Origin: Beroe forskalii
Taxonomy: Eukaryota > Ctenophora > Nuda > Beroida > Beroidae
Direction of reading: 5' to 3'
Assembly (NCBI GenBank): GCA_011033025.1
Contig: WFMF01000456.1
Location: 1-64,000 of the forward strand
DNA: 64,000 bases
Within the stretch, counting starts at the first letter, position 1; every line of letters begins with the position of its first letter. The translations under genes and the position numbers were made by a program. The notes beneath the pieces were generated by a model. The model had not been told where the DNA came from, did not search any database, and saw only the letters and a list, made by a program, of their open reading frames with translations. Below, piece after piece: positions 34,230 through 45,672 of this stretch.

Positions 34230-35660
34230 TGATATACTACAACATTGTATTGTGTTGTATTCTCATTCGTGTCAATTTTGACTGCTCTTGAAAAGTTGTA
34301 AATTTGGAGAAGGGGGGCCATGGGTTCTTTCTTCGACGCCGTTCAGAGCCGAGTCCTAAAGGATGCTTGACAAAGAGAAACTAGCAAATCTTGTCATTGA
34401 ATCATTGAGGAGAACACAAAACTGCATGGACTTGTTGAGAGAAGCAGTAGCGGTAAGGAATCAAATCAGAAGGAGTCAAAGGCTGCTGAGAAATCATAAA
34501 ACTACAACATTGAGTTGTTTCCAAGAAAACAAGAGCACTTATTTTTGGTTTCAGGATCTAGTTGATTTCCTTGATATACAACAACATCAAAACGCAGATG
34601 CAGTCTTACAGTGAAGTCGTTAATAATTCACTTATGTCGTTAATAAGAAAAATACATGGTGAATCCTTGTCAATCCGTTAAGGACGTTGTGAAGATTCAC
34701 TTCTAGATCGATATAACAAATCTTATTTTGTTTGATATACTACAACATTCACTTAAAATGATAAGGAAAAAGGTGGAAAACATATTTGAAGATATAGACA
34801 ACATTCACGTGAGGCCAATATTTTATAACATTGACTTATTTGATTGAAGCTCAGAAACTACCAACATTCGATTATGAAACAGTTTTTGAGGTATAGAATA
34901 GCCAGAAAATTAAAACATTGTAGCAGTTTCAACACTGTTTACATAAGTTTGGACAAAGTCCCGAAGAAACGTGATGAACTACAACATTCACTTATTTAAA
35001 TGAAGAAGAAAATTGCTGAAGATCCTCGGATTCACTTATTTCATCAGAATACTACAACTCTGCTGTGAAGAGGACACTGCCCTTGCGGTTCCGGTTGAAC
35101 AAGAAGAAGAGGCTAAGGTTATTGGCTGGCAGTCACAGAAGTACAATAAATCATGCTTATCTTGAATAAACATACAACAATTCACTTATGCCCTTGACAA
35201 TTTAGAAATGGGCAGTTTACTGTTGAAATACTACGTTGATTTAAACAAGGCAATTGCCAGTAAAACACTTAACTTGATACTACAACATGTTTTGCAGTTT
35301 AATTTTAATAACAAGTTAGAAATATACTGATCAACATTCACAAATTTCCGAATACTAAACATTCACAAATTTTGAGTAGATATCTTATGACATCTATATA
35401 TCACTGATAAGCAGCGAAAATTTCCTTGATATACTACAACTATCCTTATTTGATTGATAGGGTAAAATTCACTTATTTCAAAATCTCTGATTATTATTAT
35501 TATTATTATATTCACTTATTTCCTTGATATACTACAACATTCACTTATTTCCTTGATATACTACAACATTCACTATTTCCTGATATACTACAACATTCAC
35601 TATTTCGATATATACTACAACATTCACTTATTTCCTTGATATACTACAACATTAACTTAT
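34230..35660. repeat. Degenerate satellite running into the assembly gap
   Basis: Loosely repeated TTCACTTATTTCCTTGATATACTACAACA words, sparse at the start and becoming tight tandem copies of about 29 bp just before the gap at 35661. The 83-codon open frame at 34363-34614 (preceded by a 16-codon ATG frame in another phase) is unrecognised. Confidence 0.8.
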
Positions 35661-35760
35661 NNNNNNNNNNNNNNNNNNNNNNNNNNNNNNNNNNNNNNNN
35701 NNNNNNNNNNNNNNNNNNNNNNNNNNNNNNNNNNNNNNNNNNNNNNNNNNNNNNNNNNNN
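35661..35760. other. 100-base run of N (scaffold gap)
   Basis: Exactly 100 N, a conventional placeholder. It follows a tandem array, which probably caused the break, so the true distance is unknown. Confidence 0.97.
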
Positions 35761-36099
35761 TCATGAAATAGAAATAGAATGACAGAATATAATGTGACAT
35801 TGTGACTGATTTTATTTTTCTCGTTGACAGTTGAGTAAACATTTACAATAACATGTGCTGAGATTGTTGAATTTTGACGAATAATTTGCTAAACAATAAC
35901 TTGTACGCACACCTATGCGGGCTTAGGAAATGCATTACCTATACATAAAAAATCGAATGCAATCAAGCTTACAATTAAATGCTGAAAATGTCACATCTGA
36001 ATTTGTCAGATGTTGACAGATCTTCTCGAGCATCAGCTTCGCGGCTGGCGTCAGCGGGTCATACATCTGAATCTGAGACCGGGCCGCATAATAGGTGTG

Positions 36100-37170
36100 T
36101 GTAGTGAGTGTACGCGTCGTAGGATGTTACCCTACCCTCGCGCGCGGCGCAACGTTCCACATCCGTCGAGTTTGCTAAACACGTATATCCCTGTGTGGCT
36201 CGCGCAGCGCGCTTCCCCGTAGGGAAGCGCGCGGCGCGTACACACACCTATACTGTATGCGGGCTTAGGAACCGTCGAGTGTACGCGCCGTGCGCTTCCC
36301 TGAGGAAGCGCGACGATAACAGGGGTATATGTACGTGTTTAGCAATGCTACGCACATAAATGCGGGCTTATCCCTGCACTGCGCATGGCTCGGCGGCTCG
36401 CGCGCGGCGGGCCGCGCGCCTCCCTACGGAAAAGCGCCGCGGCGCTTCTCCGTAGGGTAGCGCGTTTCGAACCAGATCCCTAGTTATAGTTTTCCGCGCC
36501 GCGCCTGGTTAGGGGAAGAAGAAATAGACGGGCAACGTCCGTCGATGCTGTTAAAATAATCACATTAATGATTAATATCACATAACTTGACCAATTTGGG
36601 CTTTAAACGTTGTCACTGTCAATTGCTTCCTATTTTAGACGCAGCTTCGCCAGCTTCAAAGTTGTAGTTCAAGACGCGCCAGTTCAAAATTGATTTATTT
36701 TCTTTGGAATTGTCAAACGTTCGCGATGTCTGCCTTCGGCGCGTCCGCCGCGCCTTGGCCTTCGGCAGACGCGCGCGCCCGCCGAAGGCGAAGGGGTAGG
36801 CAACGTTTGACAACTTTGGAAGTAAGTGAAGATCACTGGATTTAATAAATCAAAAGCAAAAGCATGGCCACTGCAAGAGGTCTGATTGGACAGAATTTTT
36901 GTGCAAAATGCACTTGCCTTCCTAAGCCCGCATAGGTGTGTGTACGCGCCGCGCGAGCCACACAGGGATATACGTGTTTAGCAAGCACTTGCCAGGCGTT
37001 GCCTGGCCCCCTGCGCGCGCGAAGCGCGCGCGCCCCGACTCGCAGACAACTTGTCAGACGTTGTCTGACCCCTTCGCCTTCGGCGGGCGCGCGCGCGAAG
37101 CGCGCGCATCCGTCTGAAATAATGGTCAGACGACGTCTGACAACAGACAACGTCTGGCAAAAATGCACAG
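36100..37170. repeat. GC-rich repeat cluster shared with 6.7-8.3 kb
   Basis: Contains TAGGATGTTACCCTACCCTC, GCGCAACGTTCCACATC and GCCAGGCGTTGCCTGGCCCC, all also found in the 6666-8449 duplication. Dense local palindromes such as GCGCTTCCCTGAGGAAGCGC and GTTGTC/GACAAC pairs occur. The open frames are side effects of high GC and the repeats. No gene is seen. Confidence 0.75.
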
Positions 37171-37515
37171 CTCAGCTGTGCCAATAATTTTTACACCCTA
37201 CTGTTTAAACTTACAACACAACACATATTAAATTAACTAATTGAGGCAATGGGGGCCTCAAATATGATTGTAGCACTGATGATGTTCTGAAAGTACTTTG
37301 CAATTTTACAATCAGCTCGTGTGTCTCATTAAAGTGTTGTGAAACCTGGCAATTGACAGTTACCAAGATACACCCTACTGCAGATTAAGAAAATTGACCT
37401 TGTTAAATGTTTATTCAAAAGAATGCCATTGTACACGAATTATAAATTTAAATAAAGCAAATACTCCATAACATTGCTTATGAGCTATAATATTCTGTAC
37501 TGTCCAAAACCCTTA

Positions 37516-37674
37516 CCTATATGTGTGCAGACCGCTCGATTGAAAAAGGGCTCGATAGAGACGCAAAAATTGTATGCTTTTGACGGAATTTGTATAGAAA
37601 GATGAAGCGTGCAGAGGAAATCCGTGTGTCTTTATCGAGGCCTCTGTCAATCGAGCGGTCTGCACACATATGCG
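37516..37674. mobile_element. Hairpin MITE with TTA target duplication
   Basis: Arms ATATGTGTGCAGACCGCTCG are inverted at both ends, extending a few bases further. TTA lies immediately outside each end (37513-37515, 37675-37677). The 61-codon frame inside is incidental. Confidence 0.8.
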
Positions 37675-38069
37675 TTACACTTGTTTCATTGAAACAACTC
37701 AATCAATGAAATAAATGTTGGAGTTCAAGTACGGAGTTGGAGAAAAGTCTTGCAGATTGATGTCTTGAAGAAAGTTTTCTTTTTAATTCAAATACATTGA
37801 TTGAGTCGTTTCATTAATCGACTTGTTTCATTGATCGACTTGTTTCATTTACTTCTTTCATTTAATTTTTTATAGTTACATGTCTACTTTGAAATAAGAG
37901 AAATCAATTTCAGACTTGCCAATGATGTCAGTTTCAAATTCTATTTTCAATCTTAAACGAATATCCAGACAAATACCAACAAGTCTAATCTGTTATTGAA
38001 TTTATGTTGAAACACAATCATTTCTCTATAGGCAAGAATTTAGCAGATTTAGTGTGTTAAGCACCCAAC

Positions 38070-41000
38070 ATGTCTAAGCATTTCAGTGCAAACCAAGTGA
38101 GTTTTGGCTTTCTAACTTGTATGTGTACTTCGAGTTTGGTTAACAAATGTGTCAGTGCTGGACTTTCTCAAATTTTATTTTTGAACTGGTTCATTTGATA
38201 TTAAATATTGCTTTGTTTCAGTACGAAGATGCATTTCGAAGTAATAGGTTACAAAACTACGAGGTGTCCAATAAATACCGTGAGGTTGGTGTCTAACATC
38301 TATTTAAATATTTAGACTATTGTTCTCTGGCATATATAGAAGAAAGAAAATATTCAGAAAATATTGTGTTTGGTAAAAATCATGGTTTTGTCCATGCAAT
38401 CAGGGCCAATCATCAAGATTTTTACCATTGAACATTAATTAATTTCTTGACACCTTTTGTACCTATCAAATGTTTACAATGTGTGAATAGACCCACTTTT
38501 CCAGCATCCAGTATCCCGAAGAGGTACTACCCAGATCATTGCCAACAACAGGGGACACATCATAGAACCACTAAGACGTTCGACAGAGTCTCCCTGGGGA
38601 AGCTATCTCGGTACTTGGGACATGGGTAGACGAGTCTGCAAGACAAAATCCTTGGTAAGTGGTAAGCATAATGTCGGCCATATAAACGATAAAAGTAGTT
38701 GGGAACTAACGTCCTCATTTGCTCATTTGGACTAACTGCTGAGATAATTAGCTTTTGTGAAGATGAATGATGATCTATCATGCTATCAACTATCATAATT
38801 TACTCATTATCAAATCATCATCCATTCTGAAGAAGTGGATGTTCCATGTTGGATGAGATCAATGTGATCACCATTAAAGTAAGATCTAAGAGCTTTCTCC
38901 ACTCCTCCACACTCTATATAATATGACCTATGAAATAAGGAGTACCTGGATGAGCTTGCCCAGCTATAAATTTGTTTGACATTGATTATTATATTTTATC
39001 AGTTTGCAGTGTGAGATATTCAGATTATATTTTATTCATATTCCAAACCTTAATAACATCTCATTTTACCCTTGCTTCATCATTACTGAAATGATATGAA
39101 GTGGTATTATAACATGCGATTAGTGAAGCTTGATGACTTGGATGAGTAATTAGCTGCTGCCGACCTCGTGTCCACCCTGTGGGGATTTGCCGACCTAACG
39201 TCCACCCTGGTTTTCCGTCGCCGACCTAGTGTCCACCGACCTCGTGTCTCCCGACGTCGTGTCCGGTTCCCAAATAAGCAGCCCGTCCCAGGATTCCTTT
39301 TAAAAATTTATGAAGAACTGAATAATATCGATGGGAAGTGGGAACTGACCAGAGCCAGTGAAATGAAATTGGGAGCAGTGAAATTCGATTATATGGCTGT
39401 TGGGCGTGATGCCATTGAATCATTGCCTTACATAGTGAATCAATGACTGGAAACGCTTTTTGTGCCCAGACCATGTCAATTCTATACCTACTTCTATAGT
39501 GCTGTGATGGCTGATAGACTGTTTTATTTTCGATTTAATAAAGCCGTGTTAATGATATCTGCGTTAGCAAATTTTTCAAAAATTGATTAAATTAAGAAGT
39601 TAAACCTAAAGCTTTTAATCTAAGACCAAATCCATTCCATCTCAAACCCTCCTTCGATTTAAAAATTGCAAGGCACTTTTTTCTGAATGATATGATCGAA
39701 AAAATATGCAAACACAACACATGATCAGTATAACCAACAGATTCAGTAATTATTTTATGAAATGGTGAAATAACTGTGCAGTTATTATGATATAATTTTT
39801 TACTGAAAAATCTTGAAATATATATTTGATTAACAGAACATTAGAACAGCTCATACCTGGTTCAAATTGTAATTCACACGTCCTCTTTGCTCCGAGTGAA
39901 TACCGGTATTCTTCAATTGCTTCATCATAATTGCACGATAAAAAAGCAGCATTGTCAACGAGGTAGCAGCTATCATATTTAATTGAAAACCAGATACAGT
40001 TCAAGACTTCGGAGAAACACGTGTTCCAGCAAGCGGATGGTTCACTGTCGAGTGTTCTGATAACTGTCGAATCCATACCGGCATTGTGGAAATTACAGCC
40101 CAAAACACTGTATCGGTCTGGGTTGCACGTTATCGATCCTGTGTGATTTTATCGGTTAGTGTTTGAATGTCAGTGCAACTACAATAAAACTTAAATCATT
40201 TTAAATAATTGTAATAACGAAATGTAGTCTTTCACACTTCAACAGCTTATAAAACATTGCAGTTAGTTGGACAAAGCACTGTGAAAAATAAGAATTATGG
40301 AATTTCAGTATCAGAATATTGGAAATTGGATTCTCGGGATCTCTAATAATCGCTGTTAAATATTTCCTATCAAAAATTTAATATCAAAATATTGGTTGAT
40401 TCAAAAAGCAAGTCTTGTGTTGAATTATAAGCATTAAAGTTACCTTGTAGCAGAGGAATTGTGACTGCTGATAACAAGATGAGAATTGTAATCATTTCTT
40501 AGCGTGACCCGTAAAAATCTGTATACTCGAACAGTATGTAATACCACTCAAAAAATACACAAAAAGTCAAACGGTAAGCCTTCGTTGATAAGTTGATAGA
40601 AATTTAAATCTGAGCAAATTCTTCTTTGGCTCATACGATGAAGACTTTTATATTGAGCGAGGTAGAATTAATGAATACGCTTTTAGGCGCCGGCTCACAA
40701 TTATTAGAGACCTTCGAATAAAAGGCTTAGAATTGTCGGCTTCAATCGAATAGATGAAGGGTCATTAAGTACTCTCCATTTTCTTTGTTGTAATCCTGGT
40801 CTTGACCGTCTTTATAGTGGATAATTTTCTACTCCCTATTGGAATTGGGTGCCTTCAAGATATTCCATTGTTAAATTTAGACTTACATTATCTAAAGAAA
40901 GAGAAAATGATTCCGAATAGTGTTGCATTATTCATACAAGTCATAGGTGTTCTATTCATACTTAACCAAATTACCTGCTTTAATTGTCTCAAATGAAAGA

Positions 41001-42110
41001 TCTCACTTTCTCAGCCAATGGAAATAGCTAAGTCCATAAGAAAATGGATTTTCACAATGATCCTTATGACGAATGATTCCTTATGACAATGATCACTGCT
41101 CACTGATCTCTAGCTTTATAATATTCTTTAAATGGATGTAGGAATATTTGGGAACGATTGCAGAGTACTGAACCAAATTATTCTGTGATGGCAGTTTAAA
41201 CTGGTCATTAATTGCGCTGTTCCAGACAAAAATTGTGCTTTTGAAAGCAAAATTGCGCTTTTGAATATAGAATTATTTAGGATATCAGTAATCAAATGCC
41301 CAAAAGATACGTTTATACGAATCATCCAACGAGTCGAGCAAGTTCTTTAGAAGTTTAGGGTAAGCTATTTCACTGCTGATAATAACCCATAACATAGGTA
41401 TGTGAGCACAGACATCGATCGAGAAAGTTAAGGTGGTTTCATCGTTCCGCGTCGATCGAATGGATTGATCAAATGAAAAACGCACACAATACACAAACTG
41501 CAATCGCGCGCAATTGTGTGCGTTATTCATTTGATCAGTTCATTCGATCGACGCGGAACGATGCAGGTGCCTAATGGTAAAGACGCTCATTTTAAATGTG
41601 CGTCTTTACCATTACTGTAATTATAACAGTGCGTGCAATTTACTGAACATAGAATTTCTCTAGAAATTTACGCTTTTCTATCGATAGCTCCAATTACACA
41701 CATATGGGTAAGACTTATCCCAGGGAATCAATTTATCTTCCTTCAGGAGAAGACTAAGACTGCTTCCCCGGCTGTATCAGTAGCAGGATCTCCCGAGCCA
41801 GTAGCATCTCCTGAACCGGCCGAGTCTGTCAAATCCGCAGGTATGCAAGAGGAAATATAGCACACCATAAAGATTACTTTAAAAGTACTTAGCGGTGGAA
41901 TTGGGTCCCATATTCAATGTGTACATGATTTCATTTTTCATGGGTTTATGTGCTTGATTTCATCAGATCTGAATTGAATTTTGGTTTGACCACTTCTGTC
42001 TTTTACGTATTCTATCATGAAATTTGAATATTTACTTTGACTTTTGAGTCTCTGTTAGAGTTATTAAAACATCTTTTGCAGGCAGTGAAAAGCCCGAAAT
42101 GATGGCATGA
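38070..42110 (+). CDS. CFAP126: Flattop (CFAP126), ciliary microtubule protein
   Basis: Exons: 38070-38096, 38222-38284, 38505-38654, 41747-41840, 42082-42110; all junctions keep phase, giving 120 aa. The conserved Flattop core is clear: SANQYEDAF, LQNYEV, TTQIIANNRGHIIEPL and SPWGSYLGTWDM. Flattop acts at basal bodies and axonemes in multiciliated cells and planar-polarised hair cells. The C-terminal exons encode a Pro/Ala/Ser-rich tail, as expected for a poorly conserved end. The human protein is 177 aa, so one more exon could hide in the 3.1 kb intron (38655-41746); phases do not require it. A minus-strand gene is nested in that intron. Confidence 0.88.
39160..39445 (+). other. Unassigned open segment with GCCGACCTCGTGTCCACC repeats
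   Basis: Four imperfect copies of GCCGACCTCGTGTCCACC are followed by an open frame ending LPYIVNQ and a stop. It lies in the Flattop intron, just past the end of the nested PAN gene. No family is recognised. It could be an exon remnant or a 3' transcribed region. Confidence 0.3.
39524..40495 (-). CDS. Secreted single PAN/Apple-domain protein, nested in a Flattop intron
   Basis: Exons: 40444-40495 (ATG, signal peptide core ILILLSAVTIPLL), 39857-40138 (domain), and a proposed short last exon 39524-39558. The first two junctions are firm (phase 1 to phase 1); the last exon rests on an AG and a short tail ending in a stop, so it is tentative (122 aa total). The domain shows the PAN_4-like pattern: GCNFHNAGMD, CWNTCF, CIWFS, CYLV, then SLGAKRTCELQF, with eight cysteines available for disulfides. 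PAN domains bind proteins or glycans outside the cell; the specific role is unknown. Confidence 0.78.
41432..41571. mobile_element. 140-bp hairpin MITE with TAA target duplication
   Basis: Arms containing ATCGTTCCGCGTCGATCGAA are inverted around a loop, with a second inner inverted pair (TGATCAAATGAA). Ends GGTGGT and GGCACC; TAA outside both ends. It lies in the last large Flattop intron. Confidence 0.8.
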
Positions 42111-43056
42111 AGGATTCGATGCTTCAAACCATAGCTGGGTTCCCACGATTCTTCTATCGAGAATTCTCATCAAATTCATTCCGTTCTCTGCGTATGCTTT
42201 ACTGTTTAGTTAGATATTTAGTTTAAAAGTAGGTTTAATTATCCAGCGATGTAGTTTAAATGGACTTTATGTATCATTTTATATGGATCGATTATTTATC
42301 ATCAATTTGTGTTTGAATAAGTGACAGATTTGACAAATTTTTGATTGATTTTATAATTATTGAATGCAAATCAACCACCTAGAATACCTCAAAAGTTACA
42401 AACGTGTCCTAGAACTTAAAATCATGATTTTATTTTTATGAAAATCTGCAGTTCAGCATTGCGATTAGAATTTATGCACTTCTATTTGATGAGATTAAAC
42501 TGTTAATGTTTATTTTATGCTTCAATCAGCCATGCACATTGTTTTGACAATTCACAAGCATTGAATAACTATATCTTAAAACTTGTAAGATGTTGGCTAG
42601 CTTTTTGCTGTTATGGACTGCAATTTGTGGCAATAATGTATGTTTTGGAGAGCTGAATGTCTAATAGAGTGAGCTATGTGGTTTGCCATTTTAGGCATAG
42701 TCGACTGTACAAGGTGGTATTAGTTTACATGAAATTGAGTTAGGAGATCTAATTTGGGCGTCCCGTCCGGAAACCCCGCGAAAGTGGTAATATTTCTTTG
42801 CGCGCGATCGCCATCTGTTTTATTCTAAAGTTTCAGCATCGTATGATTGCGCGTTGCCCTTAGTTACAAAGACGCGACAGATTGCCGGCGAGATTGCAAG
42901 ATGTTCACGCGAATTAGGCTGGCCACTTGATTAGACACCAAGCATACTTACCAATATCATGCATACATTTGTAAGCTGCCTAATTCACTCTAATCAAATC
43001 AACATATTTTCTTGAGCTGATGATGGGTACGGCAGGAGAGGAGAGTTTCTGATGGC

Positions 43057-43982
43057 ATGTTGAACAAACTGAATACGGTTGTTGGACAGAAGGTTTTGTG
43101 GTACCCTACGGCTCAACCAAAGTGGAGAGAAAATGACTTTATAGGTATGCTAAGATCTCTAATAAATTTTGCTGTATGTTCCTCTTAATACCACGAGTTT
43201 TTGAAATTGTAATTTAACAATAATTATTGGCATGGGCATTCATAACAAAAGTGTTATTCCGAGTTATTGCTCACGATCTATATTTGATAATTGTGTATTC
43301 TCATACAGCTTACTTTCAGGAGCTGATCGGTGTTACTCCGGTACAGTGAGGTACGTTGGAAAGCTGAGTGGTAAGCCGGGGACTTGGGCTGGTGTTGCTC
43401 TTGATCAACCAGGTGAGCGGATAACTAAAAATTTATTACGTAATAAGCCAGAGGAGGGAGGGGTTTCAGTGCAATAAGGATTTCGCATTGTTATTCATAT
43501 TGTAATATTTGAACGATTCCATATGGTAAAATGCGCTCAATTTTAAGCACCAATTATGCTGATGAAGTCTGATGGATTATGGAATGGAACTTGGTATGTG
43601 CACACTGCACATACTAATATTTATCATGCTTGATTGGGTACGAATTGGTGTCATCGCCATGGGTACTGCATTGTCAACGTACATGTGAAAAATCATACTA
43701 TACGGGATTAAAGTCTAATTGAATGTCCGAATCGGACATGGTTGCCCTCTGCCCACCAACTCGAAAGCGCTTCGTTCAATTGGCACCTATAAAACACATG
43801 TCATGTAGTTCCTTTTGTCCTAAATTACTTGATAACGATACAATACTGTTTCAGAAGGCACCCACAGTGGAATCTATCGTGGTACCCAGTACTTCACCTG
43901 CCCTTACAAATGCGGCATCTTCACTGAAACCTACAAACTAGTGAAAGTCTGCAACCCGAGGAAGAGCGTGTTTATTTTCTAA
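43057..43982 (+). CDS. Small CAP-Gly domain protein (102 aa)
   Basis: Exons 43057-43144, 43320-43412, 43855-43982, phases consistent. The whole protein is essentially one CAP-Gly domain: GTVRYVGKLSGKPGTWAGV, LDQPEGTHSG, YRGTQYFTC, CGIF. CAP-Gly domains bind C-terminal EEY/F motifs of tubulin and EB proteins. The usual GKNDG is replaced by EGTHSG, losing the canonical Asn-Asp, so classical tubulin-tail binding may be altered; this region reads closer to CYLD-type CAP-Gly repeats. Upstream ATGs at about 43020 and 43052 open only very short frames, so the third is chosen. An earlier 5' exon cannot be excluded. A broken duplicate lies at 845-4934. Confidence 0.85.
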
Positions 43983-44129
43983 ATGTTCATAAATTGTCAA
44001 ATCGTATTTCTCAGTTTCGACATGGCAGGAGCAATAGAAATTCAGGGGGCGTTCTCAAATTTCACTTGATTTATTAAATAGCTCGATAATTCGTCTGTTA
44101 TATTATTTTTATTTTTCCGAACAAATGCT

Positions 44130-44315
44130 CTAAACTTTTAAAGAATTCTCCTTCAGGAGCAAAGACACGTACATGGCAGGACCCCGTTCATCTGCTGACA
44201 ACAGTCTTTTCACAGCAGGTTCATATTCCGGCTTCATACATAGTGTATTCTCTTTATTGTGACGTATTTCACACGCCTTCACGAAACCGTAGCGAAGAAG
44301 TTTACATATCATCAA
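44130..44315 (-). CDS. Short open frame, unrecognised (61 aa)
   Basis: Frame containing YEPAVKRLLSADERGP and ending ENSLKV. In the duplicate (about 510-690 plus) the frame is retained from the Leu-Leu-Arg-Tyr segment to the same stop, with only two or so amino acid changes, but an early AAA codon has become TAA. It is convergent with the CAP-Gly gene. It may be a small gene or the last exon of one. Confidence 0.35.
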   Translation of the reverse strand: MMICKLLRYGFVKACEIRHNKENTLCMKPEYEPAVKRLLSADERGPAMYVSLLLKENSLKV

Positions 44316-44384
44316 TTCACCAGGAATTTATTGAAAAATAAGAGAAATTGCGTCACCTGAACAAACCAATCTCACTAGCTCCAT

Positions 44385-44466
44385 GCGGACTTGGCCGAGT
44401 GGTTAAGGCGATTGACTAGAAATCAATTGGGCTCTGCCCGCGTAGGTTCGAATCCTACAGTTCGCG
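44385..44466 (+). tRNA. tRNA-Ser (anticodon AGA)
   Basis: Same 82-nt sequence as 112-193. Followed by AATTTTGG, a T4 terminator. It forms an inverted pair with 44628-44709, 161 bases apart. Confidence 0.95.
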
Positions 44467-44627
44467 ATAATTTTGGATATGGATTTGTGTTTGATTTTAG
44501 GTTCCAATTTCCAATACCGTAGAATTTCAAGGTTTTTTGCGATTGAATGGTTAAGGACACGATACCGGGGAAAATAAAATCTATAAAAGTCCCGGAAAGT
44601 ATTTTCATAAGTCAAATGTAAAACTAT

Positions 44628-44709
44628 CGCGAACTGTAGGATTCGAACCTACGCGGGCAGAGCCCAATTGATTTCTAGTCAATCGCCTTAACCACTCGGC
44701 CAAGTCCGC
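44628..44709 (-). tRNA. tRNA-Ser (anticodon AGA)
   Basis: Complete 82-nt copy on the minus strand with intact acceptor pairing and a TTTT immediately after the discriminator region. Tail-to-tail with 44385-44466. Confidence 0.95.
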
Positions 44710-44820
44710 ATGGAGTTAGCGTGTTTGAATTGTTGTAAAACGAGCACATTAGAACACTGTGCCTGACACTGCTGTATTGTGCATATTGTTCGCATGCGGA
44801 ATAAAATGTACATGATATCC

Positions 44821-45672
44821 ACAAAAACATCTGGCTATGACCCAACATCATTCAGTCCGAATGCAATAATTCGTGTTTATACATGAAATAATTCGTGTTT
44901 TATAGTCTAGTAAAATAACGAATTCGCTGGGATAAAAGTCTAAAAGTAAAATATCATAGATCTGTAATATTTAACTTAATGGGCAGCATTGACTATTAAG
45001 ATTCATATTAGCGCATATAATACGAGGAGAAGCCGAGGTTGATATGTCCATTGTTATATCATAAGGTGAGCTGAATATAAGTCTGCATTAAAATGCATGA
45101 TACGCATACAAAAAGTGAGAGAACCTCGTAATACAAATGATAATTGATAATCAAATACTGGATGCTATTGTAACAGAACTGGAGAGAATGAATCTATCCA
45201 AATGTATTGATCATTCTGATCAAGCAATCTGTAAACTCTAAAAGCTGGTCAAACGGGTGTGATAGTATCTAGCAGTTACACAATTCAGATGATTTATCAT
45301 ATCTTTTTCTAAAATCTTAATACAAAATTATCCATTATCGCCTTCTTATCAATAACAATTAATTGATCGCTTTTACGTCGCTGTACAAGATTTTTTCAAA
45401 ATGGTCTGATATCAAATGATATCAGGTAGTGAGACTGAGATCTTCCTATCAGAGATTCCAGTAAATTTTTACTTTTCTTTTTACTTTTCTTAATCAAACG
45501 TCCAGACGATATAAGATCTGCATTGAACAGGCGCTATACCGATGACGCATCTGTAAGTTAAAGTCATCGCGTGGCATAACAGATCCACTTTTCTGCCACA
45601 GTGACGTAATAATTTCCCTTTCTGTTACAGTGACGTAACACTTTTCTCTGCCGCCACACATTTCCCTTTCTG
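44821..45672. other. Intergenic, nothing recognised
   Basis: AT-rich. Near 45590-45680 there are three imperfect copies of TTTCCCTTTCTGTNACAG(C/T)G, probably 3' untranslated sequence of the following minus-strand gene. Confidence 0.5.

Larger units (their letters stand above)
42490..44820. repeat. Inverted segmental duplication, right copy (intact arrangement)
   Basis: Counterpart of 1-5505 in opposite orientation. It contains the full three-exon CAP-Gly gene, a short minus-strand open frame and an inverted pair of tRNA-Ser genes. Because the gene is intact here and broken in the other copy, this is probably the parental arrangement. The two copies lie about 37 kb apart in inverted orientation, so recombination between them could flip everything in between. 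Confidence 0.88.

Noticed and set aside
35657-35842. Frame running into the N gap
   Set aside because: Mostly undefined bases.
36936-37187. Arg/Ala-rich frames on both strands at 36-37 kb
   Set aside because: They come from GC-rich palindromic repeats, which lack stops by composition.
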